64,000 nucleotides of DNA, taken from Pyrocephalus nanus (taxonomy: Eukaryota; Chordata; Aves; Passeriformes; Tyrannidae). Made by a program: the position numbers and the translations under genes. Shown piece by piece: positions 60,216 through 64,000 of the stretch. The stretch lies in contig CM076280.1 of the NCBI GenBank assembly GCA_038380795.1, positions 2,529,501 to 2,593,500 of the forward strand, written 5' to 3'. How positions within the stretch are numbered: the stretch's first letter is position 1; each line of letters starts with the position of its first letter. A model generated the notes under the pieces. That model saw only the letters and a program-made list of their open reading frames with translations, ran no database searches and was not told the DNA's origin.

Positions 60216-63200
60216 CTCTGGCTGAGACCCAGCTCCCAGCCCACACCCTGAGGCTCAGAGCAGCAGGGAGGCTCCACACAAGGAGGAACTTGGATGGTTT
60301 CCTCATGTCCAGCTCCCTGGGAAGGCACACCAGCCCCAGCCTGTCTCTCCTCACTCACAGCCAGCAAACCACCACCCAGAAACCTGCCACAGGATCTGAT
60401 GCTGGCAGAGACAAAAGGGCACAGATCCAGAACTGGGAGCCTTGATGGAGAGATCTCCCAGCAAACAGCACAGATCAGAGGAACCAGCACTGCCCAGTAA
60501 CTCTGCAGGGTCAGAAACATCTGCCCAGGGTTCCAGAGAGATGGGCAGGTCAGGATTAGTGCAGCACAAGTGTCTTGCATTGCCCTTACACAGACCCAGC
60601 TCTGGAGTGACAGATTAACTCCCCTGAAGGGCAGAGCAGTGTCCCCCACCCCATGATGGACCCACACCACACACAAAGAAGCTGTGAAAGCAAAAGAGCC
60701 TGACCTGGGATTTTGGTGCCAGCCTGAGCACTCCAGAGCCAGGATGTGCCCCTCAGCCCTGTGCCATGGCAGTGTGTACCAGGATGGACAGCACCTCCCA
60801 CACCCTGCCCAGTGCCCCCAGGTACCCCCAAAACATCCCCAGCTCCACCTTCCCAGCCCCCAGCCAGAGGGGCCTGGCACAGAGGCAGCAACTTGGACAG
60901 GCTGTTTGCTCCCTAGAAAAGCTGCCCTTTCCCTCAAAGTCTGGCTGACTCTGGCAGGGGCACTGGATGTTCAGCTGGATTTACACTGGCAAAACTGCCT
61001 GAAACTGCAGGAAAAGCAACAGGAGGGACAGAGGGAGCAAGGGAGGGAGGGAGGGAAGGAGGAATGTCCACGGGACAGCCCAATCCATCACTGCCACAGA
61101 CACCTATTGTAGCACTGCCATAAATCCATAAATCCCAGCCCCTCTGGGCACCAGGGGAGACAAATAACGACCCAGCAGCCTCCAACGGGCTCCAGACAAA
61201 GAGCACAGCCCTGTTTGGGCTGCCTGCCCTGGCAGTGCTCAGCCCTAACCTTGACACCCTGCAGAGGCCTTGGGAAGGCACCCAGCCAAGCAGGCAGCCA
61301 AAACCACTCACTGTTTGGTGCCTCTGGAGATGTCTGGAGCCAGGGAAGGCCGGGCAGGGCTTTCTGCTGCCAGCCCCCATACAAAGCTCCTGCCCCCCTC
61401 CTTCCCATGTCCCAGCAGCCAGGCACCAGCTGGGCTGTGAGCTGGACAATGTGCAGGGGGGCAGAAAAGTCCCAGAGCTGAGTCCACTCAGGCTGTGAGA
61501 GTCACCCCTGTGCTCCAGGGAGCACCCAGGTCCACCCCCAGGGATTCTGTTCCCACGGGAAGAGTCACCAGGCAGCAGGGTGAGGGCTGTGGGCACAGCT
61601 GAGCTGCCCTCCTGCTGCTCAGCCCTGTGGCAGCAATGCCCAGAGCTCCCAGCACTCCCTCCAGCCACAGGGATGCAGAGCTGGGGCAGGGAGGGAGCCC
61701 CTAACAAAGATGTGATTTATTCTTTAATTGCTGCTTGTTTGCTCAGCACTGCAGTGGCCTTTGCTGCCCCAGTCAAAATGCAGAGGATGCACCAGCAGTG
61801 CAGGACGTGTCAACAAGCAGAAACATCTGTGAGACAGCAGAGCCACAGCACCAGCAGCTCCCCCAGCCTCTGCTTTCCCAGCAGCTGCAGCTCATCTGCC
61901 TTTTCTCACCCCACTGCTGGATTGGAGTCCAGGGGAAGCTGGATCCCTGTTTCCCAGCCAGGGTGACGGTGCCAGAGCCGTGGGAGGGGAGCAGAAGATG
62001 CAGCCTGGTGACACTGCTCCAAACCCTGCAAGCTGGAACCACCACCTCAAATCTTCTGGTGGTCCCCCCAGCTCCCAGTGCTGCCCTGCAGGCTCTGGAA
62101 TCCTTCAGGACCAGTAATCCATGGGAATGCCAGTGCTGTTGGCTCCTGCCTCTCCCAACAGGGACTCGAAGCAGCAAGCTCAGGATGAGGTCTGGTGCAA
62201 TGTGGTGGACACAGGAGGGCAAAGGCTGCTCCAGTATCTCTGCCCATACAAGTATTTGGCTTCCCACATCTGGCACAGCTGCTTTGTAGGTCCCTGAGGT
62301 GGGGGTCAATGCAGCCAACAAAACCCACAAGCACAAGGAGGGGAACACAGAGCCCCAGAGAAGGAACAGGTCCTTTGCCAGCAGCCAGGAGCACATCCCT
62401 GCACCACACTCAGGCTGTCCAGCCAGGAGATGACCTGCCCAAGCACACAGCCTACGCCACAGCATTCCACAGCTCCCTGTCCCAAGGAGATATCTGCACC
62501 CTGGCCTTTAGAAACACCTGCCCATGGCCTGCTCTGTGCTCTCCCTGTGGACACGGGCACAGCCAGGGGGGCAGGTCTGGCTCTGCCCAGCAGCAAAGCC
62601 TTCAGCTCCAGCACAGCTCTGCAACCTCAGAGCTCCTCCAAACTGAGCTGAAACTGGAGCTGCCACATCTGCTGACAGGCAAGAGAGCCCTGAACACAGA
62701 GCTGGGGTGGGGATGAACCCCTCATCCCATCCTCATCTTCATCTCCTGTCTTCAACAGGCAGCACTGGTAAAAACCTGGGAGAGGAACTGAGTCCCATGT
62801 ATTTATGTTCCAGAATATTCCAAGAGGGAATATTCTGCCCACAGGGAGGGTCTGGGGACCTCTCACAGCAGCTCAACCCCCCTCCCTCATGGCTGTGTTT
62901 GTACTGCAGATGGAGATCCCCAGAAGAGAGGCCCTGGACTGCCTGGGGTCAGTCTGTGCTGCTGTCACCTCCTGGATGGACGGTAGGGTTGAAGAGGGGC
63001 CCTGCCACTGTCCCCAACATCCATCTGTCCCTTGCCACTGTCGATGCCTGAGCTCCACAGACACAGGTAAATCGTGTCAGAGCACTGACCTGGGTGAGGA
63101 GCCAGCAGACAGTGGGGATGGCCCTGCCCAGGGACACAGGGTCACTCCTCAGGCACTTCAAAATGTTCCTCCCCTTGGGATGATCAAAACCTCCCCTTCA

Positions 63201-63664
63201 TTTGAAGAGCTGAATCCATTTGCTGACATTCCCAGTGATCCCCAACAAAAGTAAAGCTTTTCCCCAGCAAATTTACTTGACCCTAAAGAAAAAAAAATAC
63301 CAGTCTGGGATTGCCCATTCCAGGCTGATCAGCACAGCTCAGCCCACAGGACAGGCACGTGGAGCAGCCCTGCTGAGGGAACAGCAAACCATCCCTCCTG
63401 CAATCCCAGCTCTCCTGAACCTCTGGAATGTCAGCAGAGCAGAATGTGAGAGATAAAGGTGTACCTGCCCAGCCTGGCCATGTCCTGCTCTCCTGCCCCA
63501 CACAGCACCTCAACAGCAGCAGGACCATGGTTTGTGTCGATCCACTCCAGCCCTGCCAAACCCGCAGCTCTCCCCAGCACACACAGAGTGCTCGGAGGTG
63601 TTCACACGCCCTCCTGTCTCCAAGGAGCTCCCCAGGCTCACACAAAGCCTCTCCTCTCCCTGTC

Positions 63665-63670
63665 TTTATT
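63665..63670 (-). terminator. Candidate poly(A) signal of the upstream minus-strand gene
   Basis: Minus-strand AATAAA in the context TTTTTCAATAAAGACAGG, followed within 35 bases by a TG-rich stretch (GGCTTTGTGTGAGCC) of the kind that serves as downstream element. Upstream lies A/T-rich sequence (63781-63810) typical of a 3'UTR. Best candidate for the end of the transcript entering from the right edge. Confidence 0.5.
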
Positions 63671-63892
63671 GAAAAAGGCTTTTAAGAGACAGGCAGGACA
63701 GTACCCAATGCACTGTCCCCCTCACTAGAGCAGGCAGACTCACGGCTGGTGGGAGGAAAAGAGTCCTCGGGGACAGGGCTTTCAAAATAATAATACATAA
63801 ATTATAGCAAAGAGTCTCTGTGGGACTCCCAGGCCATGGGAGTCTCCCCCCACAACCATCTCCCAGAGGGTTTGAGGCTGCAGGAATCACTC

Positions 63893-63943
63893 CTAACGCT
63901 CAAACCAGCAGGTTCCACCCGCTCCACCCTGCAGCACAAGGCA
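63893..63943 (-). CDS. Possible last coding exon of an upstream minus-strand gene
   Basis: A good minus-strand acceptor (CGGCTCTCTCTTCCAG) precedes base 63943. One frame after it gives 16 codons (CLVLQGGAGGTCWFER) and a TAG at 63893; a second frame stays open for 47 codons to a TAA near 63807, so the true frame is unclear. A canonical poly(A) signal follows about 230 bases downstream. I do not recognise the peptide. In mammals POLE3 and C9orf43 lie on this side of RGS3, but nothing here matches POLE3. Confidence 0.25.
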   Translation of the reverse strand, partial: CLVLQGGAGGTCWFER

Positions 63944-64000
63944 CTGGAAGAGAGAGCCGGGATAAACGTGATCCCACACGGATCCCGGCACCTCCAACCC

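Larger units (their letters stand above)
59191..63664. other. Region upstream of RGS3, mostly unassigned
   Basis: Contains the candidate poly(A) signal at 59615, the CR1 at 59725-60215 and a GGGA-rich run at 61035-61055. No convincing exon. Either intergenic, or a further 5' intron of RGS3 if the exon at 59041-59190 is not the first. Confidence 0.6.

Overview
The window is nuclear DNA from a bird, most likely a songbird. It is dotted with short, 3'-anchored pieces of the avian LINE CR1 (about 22 recognised). It also holds one tRNA-headed, CR1-tailed SINE of the kind known from passerines (14409-14540). The coding content is a vertebrate multi-exon gene with GT-AG introns.

One gene dominates: the 5' part of RGS3 (regulator of G-protein signalling 3) on the minus strand, entering at about 58.1 kb and leaving through the left edge. 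I could place 17 coding exons from the first ATG (58082) to the last exon in the window (3017). All 16 splice junctions keep the frame, giving 565 codons. In order they encode a short N-terminus, a C2 domain (exons 2-7), a linker, a PDZ domain (exons 9 to early 11), a basic/serine-rich linker, and a stretch that reads like a PH domain (exons 13-17). The RGS catalytic (GAP) domain and the acidic region before it are not in the window and should lie to the left.

The 5' end is complex. A CpG-rich promoter at 57.7-58.45 kb drives the C2-PDZ form. A further candidate 5' exon lies at 59041-59190 in the same splice phase. An internal first exon at 39337-39390, with a strong Kozak context and an upstream TATA-like box, starts the PDZ-RGS3 form that lacks C2. 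Right of 59.2 kb is probably the intergenic space before another minus-strand gene. Its last exon and poly(A) signal may be at the right edge (63943 down to 63665), but I could not identify it.

The introns hold three large tandem arrays: a 10-bp minisatellite (11.73-12.20 kb), a CATC tetranucleotide array (32.11-32.58 kb) and a 4-kb minisatellite of 28-31 bp units (50.6-54.57 kb). The very long ORFs over the last array are by-products of stop-free repeat units, not genes. The most interesting structural point is a 207-bp inverted CR1 pair (206 of 207 bases match) flanking the three exons that contain the PDZ domain. I see no tRNA gene, rRNA, CRISPR array or second clearly coding gene.
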